Positions 7,938 through 16,207 of a stretch of 64,000 bases of DNA are shown piece after piece. Numbering within the stretch: the stretch's first letter is position 1; every line of letters starts with the position of its first letter. The DNA is taken from NCBI GenBank assembly GCA_030425195.1, contig JAUIAV010000004.1, positions 1 through 64,000 of the forward strand. Direction: 5' to 3'. This DNA comes from Gammaproteobacteria bacterium (lineage in GTDB: Bacteria; Pseudomonadota; Gammaproteobacteria; Pseudomonadales; Azotimanducaceae). The translations under genes were made by a program, and so were the position numbers. A model generated the notes under the pieces. That model was not told where the DNA came from, ran no database searches, and saw only the letters and a program-made list of their open reading frames with translations.

Positions 7938-8771
7938 TCAGCCGCGGGTCTGATCTTCCGGATTCTGGACGATCTGAACCGGATGGACGGCCGCCATCGT
8001 GCCCGGCGTCTGCAGAGCGCGCATCTCGGGCACCAGTTCGGCCAGCTTCTTCTCGCGGTTTTCCGGCGCAGGATGCGTGGACAGAAACTGCGGTGGACGG
8101 GACCCGCTCAGCGAACCCATCTTCTGCCAGAGGGTCACGGCTGCGGCAGGATCATATCCGGCCCGACTGGCCAGCTCGATGCCGATCTGATCGGCTTCCG
8201 ACTCCGCCGTCCTCGAGTTCGGAAGCTCGAGTGCGAGCTTGGCGGCCACGGCGGCACCCCCCGCCGCCACTGCCGGACGGTCGGACGCCACCGCGGCGCC
8301 GATCACGCCGATATTGATGGCAAGCGCTCGTGACATGCGCTCGGCGGTATGGTTCGCGAGTGCATGTGAGATTTCATGGCCCATGATCTGTGCGAACTCG
8401 TCATCCGTGAGCTCCAGCTGAGAGAACAGGCCTGAATACACGGCCATGCGTCCGCCAGCCATGCACCAGGCATTCACCGTCTCCGGGTCGTCGATCAGCG
8501 CCACGCTCCACTCCCAGTCGGCGCTGTCCGGACGAAGCCGGATGGCCTCGGTGACCAGCCGGCCGGTGATGACGCTCACCCGATCCGCCAGCAGAGGATC
8601 GTGCAGCAGCTTCTGCTCCGAGGCGAGCTCGTTCACGGTGGAGAGGTACGCCTTGCGTGATTCGACGATGGCCGCGTCCGGTGAGATGAGCATGAACTGG
8701 TGCCGGCCGGTGGGACTGGTTGCACAGCTCACGGCGAGCAGGATGGTGAATGAAATCAGTAGATTGCGCAT
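7938..8771 (-). CDS. M48 family zinc metalloprotease, lipoprotein
   Basis: 277 aa. The chosen ATG at 8771 gives a short lipoprotein signal peptide with lipobox LAVSC. The zinc motif G-H-E-I-S-H is followed by the third ligand Glu in the ESEADQIGIEL stretch, typical of Oma1/YcaL/BepA-like M48 peptidases that act in periplasmic protein quality control or outer-membrane assembly. The tail after the protease domain is short and lacks TPRs, unlike BepA. Confidence 0.88.
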   Translation of the reverse strand: MRNLLISFTILLAVSCATSPTGRHQFMLISPDAAIVESRKAYLSTVNELASEQKLLHDPLLADRVSVITGRLVTEAIRLRPDSADWEWSVALIDDPETVNAWCMAGGRMAVYSGLFSQLELTDDEFAQIMGHEISHALANHTAERMSRALAINIGVIGAAVASDRPAVAAGGAAVAAKLALELPNSRTAESEADQIGIELASRAGYDPAAAVTLWQKMGSLSGSRPPQFLSTHPAPENREKKLAELVPEMRALQTPGTMAAVHPVQIVQNPEDQTRG

Positions 8772-8939
8772 TGAAACTGCCGTTCCGGGGGGTCGGGGCA
8801 TTAGACCATGATCACGGGCAGGTGTTTCCAGGAGAACGCCCCTTCGTTTCAGACGGCGTCGGGCTAGGTACATGTCCCTAGTTCTATTCCCTGCGCGGAG
8901 TCAGATGATTGAACACCATCAGATTCATGGGGGAGTCCG

Positions 8940-9938
8940 ATGCTCTCGCTGTCCGACGAACAGAACCACACGCTGAGGATCATCAGCTCATTCATCACGC
9001 TGATGGTCTCGATTCTGCTGTCCGCCCCGGCTTTCCCGGCTCCATGGGATCCGATAGATCCGGACACACCGTGGCGGGCGAATCCCACACCATCTCAGGT
9101 TCCAGGCGTACAGGGTATCTCCACGGGTCGCCCCGACACGCTGATGTTTGCTTTTGAACGCTGGAACGCGCTCACAAATCCGGAGGATCGTCGGGCCAAC
9201 GTCTACATGCAGCCAGCCATCGACAACATGGCGCTTCACTGCGGCGCCGCAGGCGTCGAAGGGCCCGTCGTATGGTCGGCTGATCTCGAGATCATCTATC
9301 CGAATGCCATCCTGGCACGTCTCATACAGTCGGACATCCAGCCGGTGGATCCTGCCTCAGGCTGCGATGTGACGATCAACGACATGGAGTCACTGCAGGC
9401 CGCGGTTCGGAAACGGCTCATTTACATCGAGTACGTACGCGACGGCGTACGCAAACGCGGCCAGCTCTCGCCGCAATCTGTAGGCCTGCTGAATCCCGGC
9501 GGCTTTCTGTCCAGCTCGAGCTACTCCACCCCGGTGTCCGCAACCGCCCTGTGGTTTGGCGGAACGCAGCAGCGAACCCTGGACACTGTACGCTGGGCGG
9601 CCTACTACCGGGCTTACTGGGGGTTGGACATGACGTTACGTTGCGGTCCGGCAGGCATCGATGGCGAAATCGTTGCACACCTGGACCCACCGGGCGGACG
9701 CGGCCAGCTTTCCGGCTCCGACATCGTCCCGACCGATGGCCAGGGCGCGTGCGGCATGGTGGTAAACAACATCGCTTCGCTGTTCGAAGCCCTGCTTCGG
9801 GGTCACCTCTATATCGCCTACAGTCCGCGCTGCAACGGGCAGGCAGAACCCTGTGGATACGATGTAGTCACTGCGCGAGCTCAGTTTCCATCCTACAACA
9901 ACCCGGATCAGTCCATCCGCGACTGGCTGAGCTGGTAG
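8940..9938 (+). CDS. Exported protein with two CHRD-like domains
   Basis: 332 aa. A signal peptide ends near SAPAFPAP. Two copies of a CHRD (chordin)-like unit are visible. The first has ALHCGAAGVEGPVV, then SDIQPVD and SLQAAVRKRLIYIEYV (about residues 97-165). The second has TLRCGPAGIDGEIV, then GSDIVPTDGQG and SLFEALLRGHLYIAYSP (about 230-300). The CGPAGxxG and LLxGxLYI signatures match bacterial CHRD domains, whose role is unknown though often extracellular. GGGGGAG-type RBS at 8929-8935. It is divergent from the M48 gene. The domain call is from pattern memory, moderately sure. Confidence 0.65.
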   Translation: MLSLSDEQNHTLRIISSFITLMVSILLSAPAFPAPWDPIDPDTPWRANPTPSQVPGVQGISTGRPDTLMFAFERWNALTNPEDRRANVYMQPAIDNMALHCGAAGVEGPVVWSADLEIIYPNAILARLIQSDIQPVDPASGCDVTINDMESLQAAVRKRLIYIEYVRDGVRKRGQLSPQSVGLLNPGGFLSSSSYSTPVSATALWFGGTQQRTLDTVRWAAYYRAYWGLDMTLRCGPAGIDGEIVAHLDPPGGRGQLSGSDIVPTDGQGACGMVVNNIASLFEALLRGHLYIAYSPRCNGQAEPCGYDVVTARAQFPSYNNPDQSIRDWLSW

Positions 9939-10033
9939 GCACAGGAAAGTGGAGCGGGCCGTCGATTCGATACGACATCTTCTACCTGGACGGTAGATGT
10001 TCTACTTGAACTAAGCCCGCACGTTACAGAGCG

Positions 10034-10055
10034 AGAGGGTCCGTTGAGACCCTCT
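10034..10055. terminator. Bidirectional hairpin terminator
   Basis: 8-bp perfect stem AGAGGGTC / GACCCTCT with a 6-nt loop, between the convergent genes ending at 9938 and 10061. There is a short T-rich tail on the plus side. It probably stops both transcripts. Confidence 0.6.
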
Positions 10056-10060
10056 TCATT

Positions 10061-10744
10061 CTACGCAGCCCGAGCAGCCGCGTCCCGTCTCTTCCTCTGG
10101 CGCTGCATGAGACCCATGAAGATCAAGCCTGCGGCAAGCAGCGACATCGATCCGGGCTCCGGCACCGAAGCGGTGGTCACATGGCTCAGACCGGATCCCA
10201 GACCGCTGAACCCCGTGTAGCTGTATGTCTGTTCCAAACCGCTGGTGTTCCGGATGAGAAACATGTCCGGAGAGGCACCGATCTTGAACAGAAGCAGCTC
10301 GGCGACGGATATGAACCCATAGGTGCTGGAACCGCCGGTGTCGGCCTGCACAGCGCTCTCGAAGACCTCACTGGAGTAATCGTTGATGAGCGACAGTTCG
10401 GTGCTGATTCCGTTGTTGCCGAGATAGAAAACATCGGCCGAACCCGAACTCCAGCCATCTGCGGTGCTCAGCTGAGGCACATTGGCTGAGTATTCTCCAC
10501 TGACGAGCGACGAGGTCAGCCCTTCGCAGCTGATCGAGCACTCCAGCGTGCCTCTGGCTACCGTGGCGTCATAGTAGATTTCCGGCCCGGACGGTCCCGG
10601 GCTGTAGTCACCGTAGATCGTTATGAGCCCGGCGTTACCCGTCGATGCGAGTGACAGCGAGCCGAGCAAAAGCCCTGCAGCGTACAGTCTGATTCCTGAA
10701 CTTCTCACGAATGGCCCCCATTTACAGCTAAGGAACCCCCGCAT
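10061..10744 (-). CDS. PEP-CTERM sorting domain protein
   Basis: 227 aa. An N-terminal signal sequence (AAGLLLGSLSLASTGNAG) leads into an exported domain of no family I recognise. The C-terminus is a textbook PEP-CTERM tail: V-P-E-P-G, a hydrophobic helix, then the basic cluster RQRKRR. Such proteins are processed by an exosortase (EpsH/XrtA) found with exopolysaccharide loci, none of which lies in the window. The ATG at 10744 is used; a GTG at 10708 with a purine-rich upstream stretch would give a more compact signal peptide and may be the real start. Confidence 0.88.
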   Translation of the reverse strand: MRGFLSCKWGPFVRSSGIRLYAAGLLLGSLSLASTGNAGLITIYGDYSPGPSGPEIYYDATVARGTLECSISCEGLTSSLVSGEYSANVPQLSTADGWSSGSADVFYLGNNGISTELSLINDYSSEVFESAVQADTGGSSTYGFISVAELLLFKIGASPDMFLIRNTSGLEQTYSYTGFSGLGSGLSHVTTASVPEPGSMSLLAAGLIFMGLMQRQRKRRDAAARAA

Positions 10745-10790
10745 CCATTCAGGGTTGTTTACGATTCAGAAGGTAATCGAACTGGCGAGT

Positions 10791-10801
10791 TGAGACGTAA
10801 G
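10791..10801. promoter_or_regulatory. Repeated 11-mer TGAGACGTAAG upstream of the PEP-CTERM gene
   Basis: The same 11 bases occur at 3971-3981 upstream of the Cys-rich secreted protein gene, in the same orientation relative to a minus-strand gene. Both are followed after 4-5 nt by GTCGC. Possible shared regulator site; inference only. Confidence 0.3.
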
Positions 10802-10932
10802 GACTGTCGCCGGAAATGTAAGAATCGGCACCACATGGCAGTCTGGCGCGGCAAGTTGCGCTTTACCCTGCTCGCGGTTACATCACCGGCGGACTGCGGG
10901 ACGCCGGAATCGACGCCCGCGTTGACACAGTC

Positions 10933-11706
10933 TCAGGGTGCCAGGTAGCTCAGATCCATCCGATTGCGGAGCATCGTCATATCGACCGACACTACGGCTG
11001 AGGCATTCAGCCTGGCCAGCCGATCCGCCTCGCTCTGGCTGAAAGCGGCGGCGATGCGCTGCGCAGGACTCATGACCGGACTGTTCATCTGTTCCAGGGT
11101 CAGCGCTGCGGTAATCCGATAAACATTGCCGGTATTCAGCCAGGGCGCGTACGTGTACCAGAAGGCACCTGGGTCCACCTTGTCGGTTGCCTCAACCAGC
11201 TTCTGCATCCACTCCTCGAACTGGGCATTGGCTCCGTAACGGACTTCAACATGGTAGGTGTACCAGATCTCGACGTTCTCCGTGTTCAACTCCGGATTGG
11301 CACGGCCGAGATCGGGTCTGCGGTAGTACAGCTTGCGCTCCGTATGAGCGACCACGCCACTGAGGCCAGCCAGACGATTGTCCCAGGCGCTGCTGCCATG
11401 CATTCGTGCGTATGAGCCCGGATCGTTGAGGTCGGTGAAGTCCGTGTGGAAGCTGATCGTCGTGTAGAGGCCGCCATCGGCGATAATTCCGCTCTCGATG
11501 ATGCGGGTCGTCGCCGAATCCTCAGCTTTGTCAGCCGCAGCGAGTTCCTTCAGGAAGGCTTCGTATTCCAGGTTCCTGCCGACGTGTACCGTCGTATTTC
11601 TGACCACGGCGAACCCGGGCCATTCCGCCTCCTCGGCACCGGCCGGGGCCGAAAGAGTGAGCAGCGCCATGACGAGCGCAGTGAACAGTGTGCGTATCAA
11701 AAACAT
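10933..11706 (-). CDS. Exported protein of unknown function
   Basis: 257 aa with a clear signal peptide (MFLIRTLF, hydrophobic core, cleavage after APAGA). The mature protein has two similar stretches. One starts R-N-T-T-V-H-V-G-R-N-L-E-Y-E with a T-T-I-S-F strand. The other has W-Y-T-Y-H-V-E-V-R-Y-G-A-N-A-Q-F-E-E. They look like tandem ferredoxin-like alpha/beta units (dimeric alpha-beta-barrel fold), but this is a visual guess. GAGGGAG RBS before ATG 11706. No neighbour in the same transcript. Confidence 0.65.
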   Translation of the reverse strand: MFLIRTLFTALVMALLTLSAPAGAEEAEWPGFAVVRNTTVHVGRNLEYEAFLKELAAADKAEDSATTRIIESGIIADGGLYTTISFHTDFTDLNDPGSYARMHGSSAWDNRLAGLSGVVAHTERKLYYRRPDLGRANPELNTENVEIWYTYHVEVRYGANAQFEEWMQKLVEATDKVDPGAFWYTYAPWLNTGNVYRITAALTLEQMNSPVMSPAQRIAAAFSQSEADRLARLNASAVVSVDMTMLRNRMDLSYLAP

Positions 11707-11960
11707 CCCAGTCTCCCTCTGCTATTGGGTGTTCGTTCAAACAATCCAGGGAAAGCTGCCCGATACGTCGCGACTACTGCGTTCTGAATACCTCTTCGAA
11801 TGATCGCGCTACTACCACCTGCGTACTCCATCGGTACTGCGGTGCTTCCTCAGTATCCTCAGCGGCGTGTTTCGCCGCCTGTTTCATACTGCCCGCTTGG
11901 AGGCGATGGATCAAACAACCTGTCAGGCCCGAAAGAGCACCAATATTCCGCAACCAGGTC

Positions 11961-12188
11961 CTACCTTCTGTTTCTCGGGTGATTTCTCGCATTCCGCTCA
12001 TTCCCGCGTTTGTAGTTCCCTGTAGCGCGCGCCATGAGCTGCTGCTGTTCCGCAAAGGTCATCCCGCCGACCGCGCTCTCGAACTCCGCGGCTTTCTGCC
12101 CCCTCAGGGTGGTCACCTTCTTTCCACGGCGGAAAAGGACACATTCGCCGTTGGCAGCATGGAAACTGAAACCCAGGTCATCTTTCAC
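11961..12188 (-). CDS. Small conserved protein, unknown function
   Basis: 75 aa, GTG start. The core V-T-T-L-R-G-Q-K-A-A-E-F and the C-terminal L-M-A-R-A-T-G-N-Y-K-R-G-N-E-R are a pattern I recall from short conserved proteins in many bacteria. The basic tail (RNARNHPRNRR) suggests nucleic-acid contact. No function is established to my knowledge. It lies alone between the gene at 10933 and the divergent radical SAM operon. The 254 bp before it (11707-11960) holds nothing I can call. Confidence 0.6.
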   Translation of the reverse strand: MKDDLGFSFHAANGECVLFRRGKKVTTLRGQKAAEFESAVGGMTFAEQQQLMARATGNYKRGNERNARNHPRNRR

Positions 12189-12300
12189 CGACTGTTCTCA
12201 ACTCGGCAGCCCATAGTCCACACCAGCTTCATACAAAACGCTCACGTAATCACCCTCCGATCGCGTCAGACTGGTTGTCAGTCTGAACAATGGAACTGTT

Positions 12301-13623
12301 TTGCGCGTTCTTCTCGTAACCAATGGGACCCGTCCCAAAACCAGCCCCCGCACCCTGATCAGGCAGTTTCTACCCAACTTCGCTGATCGGCTGAAGAACA
12401 CGGCGGCACTCGGCATCCCGAAACCGATGCTGGCCTGGCTGCTGCGCGGCTTCAGCCTGGAGCGACGGTTTCCGGTCGGTATCGGTTACCTGTCAGCCAT
12501 GCTCAAGCAGGAAGGGATGGAGGTGGAACTGGTCGACAGATTCGTGCTGCCGGATTCGTGGGCCAGGCGACCGATTCGAGAGTATGACTTCGTCGGCGTT
12601 CACGTCAGTACGCCCTACTTTCAGGACAGTCTCGATATCCTTGCCCGACTGGACCAGGAAGGATACTCAGGGCCTGTCGCCTTCGGCGGGCCCCACACCA
12701 CGCTACAGCCGGAAACCATCCCGCCGCAGGTGGATTACGTCGTTCAGGGTGAAGCAGAGTACCTGATCGCCGACCTGGTCGACGGGCACTATCCGCGGGG
12801 CTCTCTGATCCGTGCCCCTCGAATCAAGTCACTGGACGCCCTGCCCCGTCCGGACTTTGAACTGTTCATGCCGCATCTGGACGCCTACGACCTGACGACG
12901 CCGTATTCGAATCATGCGCCCTACTACAATGTGCACACGTCCCGCAGCTGTCCGTTCGCCTGCACTTTCTGTGCGGTTCGTGACATCTGGGGCAGGCTGT
13001 GGGTTGCCCACAGTGCTGAGCGCGTGGTCGAAGACATCGCCTGGCTCATGACCGACTACGGCGCCAGGGGAATCTACTTCCGGGAAGACTATTTCGTCAC
13101 CCAACGTGATCGGGTTGCTGAACTGTGTGAGCGGATCCTGAGGAAAAATCTGAAACTCGCCTGGGCATGCGAAACACGTGTGGACATCGGTGCGGAGCCC
13201 GAGCTCGTATCGCTGATGGCCAGGGCAGGCTGCAAAGGCTTCTACATCGGCGCGGAAAGCGGCAGCGACCGCATGCTGGAGAAGTACAATAAGGAAGCGA
13301 CCTCGTCCGACATCTATCGGTGCTGCGACCTCGCCCGCCGGCACGGCATCAACGTCGCCATGTCGATCATCGTCGCCGATCCGGATGAGCGCCCGGCCGA
13401 CAGACTGGCGACCTGGCGGATGGTGAGGAAAACCCAGCCTGCGCTCCTGCAACTCAGCGCGTTCAACGGCGATCACACCGGCCTCAACGAACAGAGCCTG
13501 ACCACCTACCCCCCGCGGCAGGTGATCGAGCCGGATCTACCCAACAGCACGACATCCGGCCAGTCCGATCGGGCGTGGCCGCGCATGCCCGAAGCGGATC
13601 TCATTGCAGCCGGCGCAGGCTGA
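12301..13623 (+). CDS. B12-binding-domain radical SAM protein
   Basis: 440 aa from TTG 12301. Residues about 1-170 are a cobalamin-binding-like Rossmann domain (VGIGYLSAMLKQEGMEVELVD, then FGGPHTTLQPE). Residues about 205-400 are the radical SAM core, with Cys217, Cys221 and Cys224 in SCPFACTFCAVRD and a conserved GAESGSDRMLEK. The B12 domain lacks a clear DxHxxG motif, so any cobalamin would bind base-on-free or not at all. The gene starts a three-gene operon: its TGA overlaps the next ATG (TGATG). The context of a glycosyltransferase and a methyltransferase suggests surface glycan or small-molecule modification. Substrate unknown. Confidence 0.88.
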   Translation: MRVLLVTNGTRPKTSPRTLIRQFLPNFADRLKNTAALGIPKPMLAWLLRGFSLERRFPVGIGYLSAMLKQEGMEVELVDRFVLPDSWARRPIREYDFVGVHVSTPYFQDSLDILARLDQEGYSGPVAFGGPHTTLQPETIPPQVDYVVQGEAEYLIADLVDGHYPRGSLIRAPRIKSLDALPRPDFELFMPHLDAYDLTTPYSNHAPYYNVHTSRSCPFACTFCAVRDIWGRLWVAHSAERVVEDIAWLMTDYGARGIYFREDYFVTQRDRVAELCERILRKNLKLAWACETRVDIGAEPELVSLMARAGCKGFYIGAESGSDRMLEKYNKEATSSDIYRCCDLARRHGINVAMSIIVADPDERPADRLATWRMVRKTQPALLQLSAFNGDHTGLNEQSLTTYPPRQVIEPDLPNSTTSGQSDRAWPRMPEADLIAAGAG

Positions 13624-14702
13624 TGCGTGTCGCATTTCTCGGTCCGATCGCGGAGCCGGACCGACCCGCGAAAGGCGGGGTTGAGTCCGGGACGCGTGAA
13701 ATCATCAACTGCCTGGTGTCCGATAAATTCGAAGCGCTCGAGTACGCCTACCCTGCGCCGGATCGCTACTGGAGCAGAGTACGAAAAGGATTGCACTACG
13801 CCCTCAACCTGCCATGGCTCGCGGCCCGGGTGATTCTGGCGGCGCGCCGCTTCGATGTTCTGCATCTCACCTCGCTCTACCGGAGCTATCTCTATCCCGA
13901 GTTTCTGATCGCCTGTCTGGTTCATCTCCAGCGGCGGCCCGTCGTCGTACACCTGCGGCCGGGTGACTGGTGGTACCAGTACGAGAGCAGATCCTTCCTC
14001 TACCGCTGGTGTTTCCGCCGTTTCATGAAAATCGCCAGTCGTGTGCTCATCGAGAGCGAAAGCCTGATGGCGAAGGCCCGGAGTTTCGGGATCGAACCCG
14101 TTCTGATTCCCAGCTTCGTGGTCGCCGAGCCCCGGCCAAGACCGGAACAGGCAGCGGAAGCGCCCCTCTCGCTGGCGTACGCCGGCTCTCTGATCAGAGA
14201 AAAAGGACTGGAAACCATACTCGAGGCGAGACGTCTGCTTGCCGGGAGCGGCGAACGCGTTTTCCTGCATCTGATCGGCACCGGTGATGCCGGCTACATC
14301 GACCAGTTGAAGGTGCAGTGGCCGGAAGCGGAAATCGTCTGGCATGGTGAGGTTGCCCATCCCGACGTCCGTCAGCATCTGCGCGCGGCCCACTTCTTCC
14401 CGTTCCCGACGACGTTCATTGGCGAAGGCCATGCCAATGCCCTCAATGAGGCCATGGCCGAGGGTCTGGTACCCGTTGCCAGTGATCACGGGGCAAATGT
14501 CGACGTGATTGCCGACACAGGCAGGGTACTGCCCGTCAGCGCCACCGCGAAGCAATACGCCGATGCGATCATGGAAATCTGGCGCGACGGCTGGCTGACT
14601 TACTCCCGACGGGCCAGTGCGCGGATCCGCACGTACTTCTGGGCACCCGTGGTGGTGGACAGACTGATCGCGGTGTATCGCGACGTCAGCGTCAACGCAT
14701 GA
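13623..14702 (+). CDS. Family 4 glycosyltransferase
   Basis: 359 aa, GT-B fold. N-terminal MRVAFLGPIAEPDRPAKGGVESG carries the usual Gly-rich acceptor loop. The C-terminal half has LAYAGSLIREKGLETILEA and the E-x7-E region H-A-N-A-L-N-E-A-M-A-E-G of GT4 enzymes. ATG 13623 overlaps the radical SAM stop by one base. Its own stop overlaps the next gene as ATGA. It probably transfers a sugar to the product modified by its operon partners; donor and acceptor are unknown. Confidence 0.88.
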   Translation: MRVAFLGPIAEPDRPAKGGVESGTREIINCLVSDKFEALEYAYPAPDRYWSRVRKGLHYALNLPWLAARVILAARRFDVLHLTSLYRSYLYPEFLIACLVHLQRRPVVVHLRPGDWWYQYESRSFLYRWCFRRFMKIASRVLIESESLMAKARSFGIEPVLIPSFVVAEPRPRPEQAAEAPLSLAYAGSLIREKGLETILEARRLLAGSGERVFLHLIGTGDAGYIDQLKVQWPEAEIVWHGEVAHPDVRQHLRAAHFFPFPTTFIGEGHANALNEAMAEGLVPVASDHGANVDVIADTGRVLPVSATAKQYADAIMEIWRDGWLTYSRRASARIRTYFWAPVVVDRLIAVYRDVSVNA

Positions 14703-15613
14703 TCCGCTATCTCGCCGCCGCAACCGGCATTGCGCTGCTGGACAGAATCCCCGGCGGAACGCGGATCTATCGCCGGCTTGGTGAGCTGACTCAGGCGAAA
14801 CGTCGCGGTTACGAGCTACCCCTCCTCCGGGCGGGGATCAGAACCGTACAGCAGTCACTCGAGCTGACCGACCCGGGTGATCGCATCATGGATCTGGGGA
14901 CCGGCTGGTACTTCAAGGATGCGCTGCTGTATGCGCTGGCCGGACGCTTCGAGGTGGTTGCCTACGACGTTCGGGATCTGGCCCGTATGGGCTATGTTCA
15001 CAACTACCTCGATCTGCTGGCAGCTCATGCCGACGAGATCGGGCAAGCCTGGGAGTTACCCGTGCGGCCGATCAGAGAACGGCTCGACGACTGGCGCCGC
15101 TGCGATAAGCTGGAATCGCTTCTGACCGCAGCCGGGATAGAACGAATCGTAGGTCCTGCAGACTGCATGCCGATCAGGGATGAGAGTCTGTCGCATATAT
15201 CGAGCTACTGCGTGCTGCCTCACGTGCCGCTGGCCCTGCTCACTGAGGAGTTGAGGGAACTGCACAGGTGCCTGCGACCGGGAGGGCACATGCTGCACCT
15301 CATCGGCTACGAGGACCATCTCAGCTTCTACGACCAGCGTGTGAAGCCTTTCAGCTACTACCGGTTCGAAGACAGGACATACCGGCTGCTGTTCGAGAGC
15401 TCACTGAAGTACCAGAATCGGCTGCTGTGGCCGGATTTCAGAGATCTTTTCGAGTCGGCCGGCTTCACAGTCCTGGAAGAGACCGGACTGATTGACGACA
15501 ATCATCTTGCGGCCATCGAGCGGCTGCAGCCGGAACTTCCCAAGCGCTTTCGGCGGCATCCGGTCAGAGAACTGGCCAAGACACACAGCTGGGCGCTATT
15601 GCGTAAAAACTGA
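14699..15613 (+). CDS. SAM-dependent methyltransferase (class I)
   Basis: 304 aa. Motif I is D-R-I-M-D-L-G-T-G-W-Y-F, followed by VVAYDVRDLARMGYVHNYL. A later strand R-P-G-G-H-M-L-H-L-I-G-Y is typical of motif III in Methyltransf_11-like enzymes. The first 60 residues are an N-terminal extension rich in Arg. It is the third gene of the operon, overlapping the glycosyltransferase by 4 bp (ATGA). A hairpin at 15615-15633 follows the stop. Methyl acceptor unknown. Confidence 0.82.
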   Translation: MIRYLAAATGIALLDRIPGGTRIYRRLGELTQAKRRGYELPLLRAGIRTVQQSLELTDPGDRIMDLGTGWYFKDALLYALAGRFEVVAYDVRDLARMGYVHNYLDLLAAHADEIGQAWELPVRPIRERLDDWRRCDKLESLLTAAGIERIVGPADCMPIRDESLSHISSYCVLPHVPLALLTEELRELHRCLRPGGHMLHLIGYEDHLSFYDQRVKPFSYYRFEDRTYRLLFESSLKYQNRLLWPDFRDLFESAGFTVLEETGLIDDNHLAAIERLQPELPKRFRRHPVRELAKTHSWALLRKN

Positions 15614-15614
15614 G

Positions 15615-15633
15615 AAGGCGCAACACGCGCCTT
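15615..15633 (+). terminator. Hairpin after the methyltransferase gene
   Basis: Perfect 7-bp stem AAGGCGC / GCGCCTT with an AACAC loop, 2 bp past the stop codon of the three-gene operon. No T-run follows, so the strength is uncertain. Confidence 0.45.
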
Positions 15634-15727
15634 GCGCTGATCAGCGACCAGATAACGATCGAACGTCGGTTGGTGGTCGGAATCAGTCTTGGCACGGTGA
15701 TGCTTGTGCCTTCAGGGAAGTGATGGA

Positions 15728-15982
15728 TCACGGAGGACCGTCATCGACTCCATATTCCGCGAATCCCCATGCAAGCAGACCAACTATCGCGATACCAACC
15801 AGAATCGCCACGGTGTGATTCTTCCGCTTCTCAGCCGGTTTTCTCTGCCCCGGACCAGGGTCGGTTGATGCGCAGAGTTGCCCATACCCTTTCGAGTCGA
15901 GATGTGTCGGATATCTTGTGCTTGCGCAGCCGGATAGAACAAGGCACAGACAGACCATCAACCCACCCGCAAATCTGCTCAC
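15728..15982 (-). CDS. Small lipoprotein with a C-terminal membrane segment
   Basis: 84 aa, GTG start. A lipoprotein signal peptide ends in V-L-S-G-C. A short polar region (residues 20-55) follows, then a second hydrophobic helix (T-V-A-I-L-V-G-I-A-I-V-G-L-L) and an acidic tail. No family recognised. It lies alone, convergent with the operon before it. The next 225 bp (15983-16207) up to the regulator gene shows no gene. Confidence 0.55.
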   Translation of the reverse strand: MSRFAGGLMVCLCLVLSGCASTRYPTHLDSKGYGQLCASTDPGPGQRKPAEKRKNHTVAILVGIAIVGLLAWGFAEYGVDDGPP

Positions 15983-16207
15983 AGCTCTGTCTCAACAGAA
16001 GAGTTCACGATGCAGACTCAACCTACCTGTCTGATCTCTCAAGTCGGGATTCTACTTACCAGCTCCTGCGTCTGCCTGTGGCGCCGCCGCTACCGCTGGA
16101 GAGCGCTGGCTGCGGCAGCACGGCGTATAGAAACATCCAAGAAAAGGGCATAGATTAGGGACGGATACCGTTTACCACAGCAGTCCAGGGAACAGGAGGC
16201 AGGAGAG

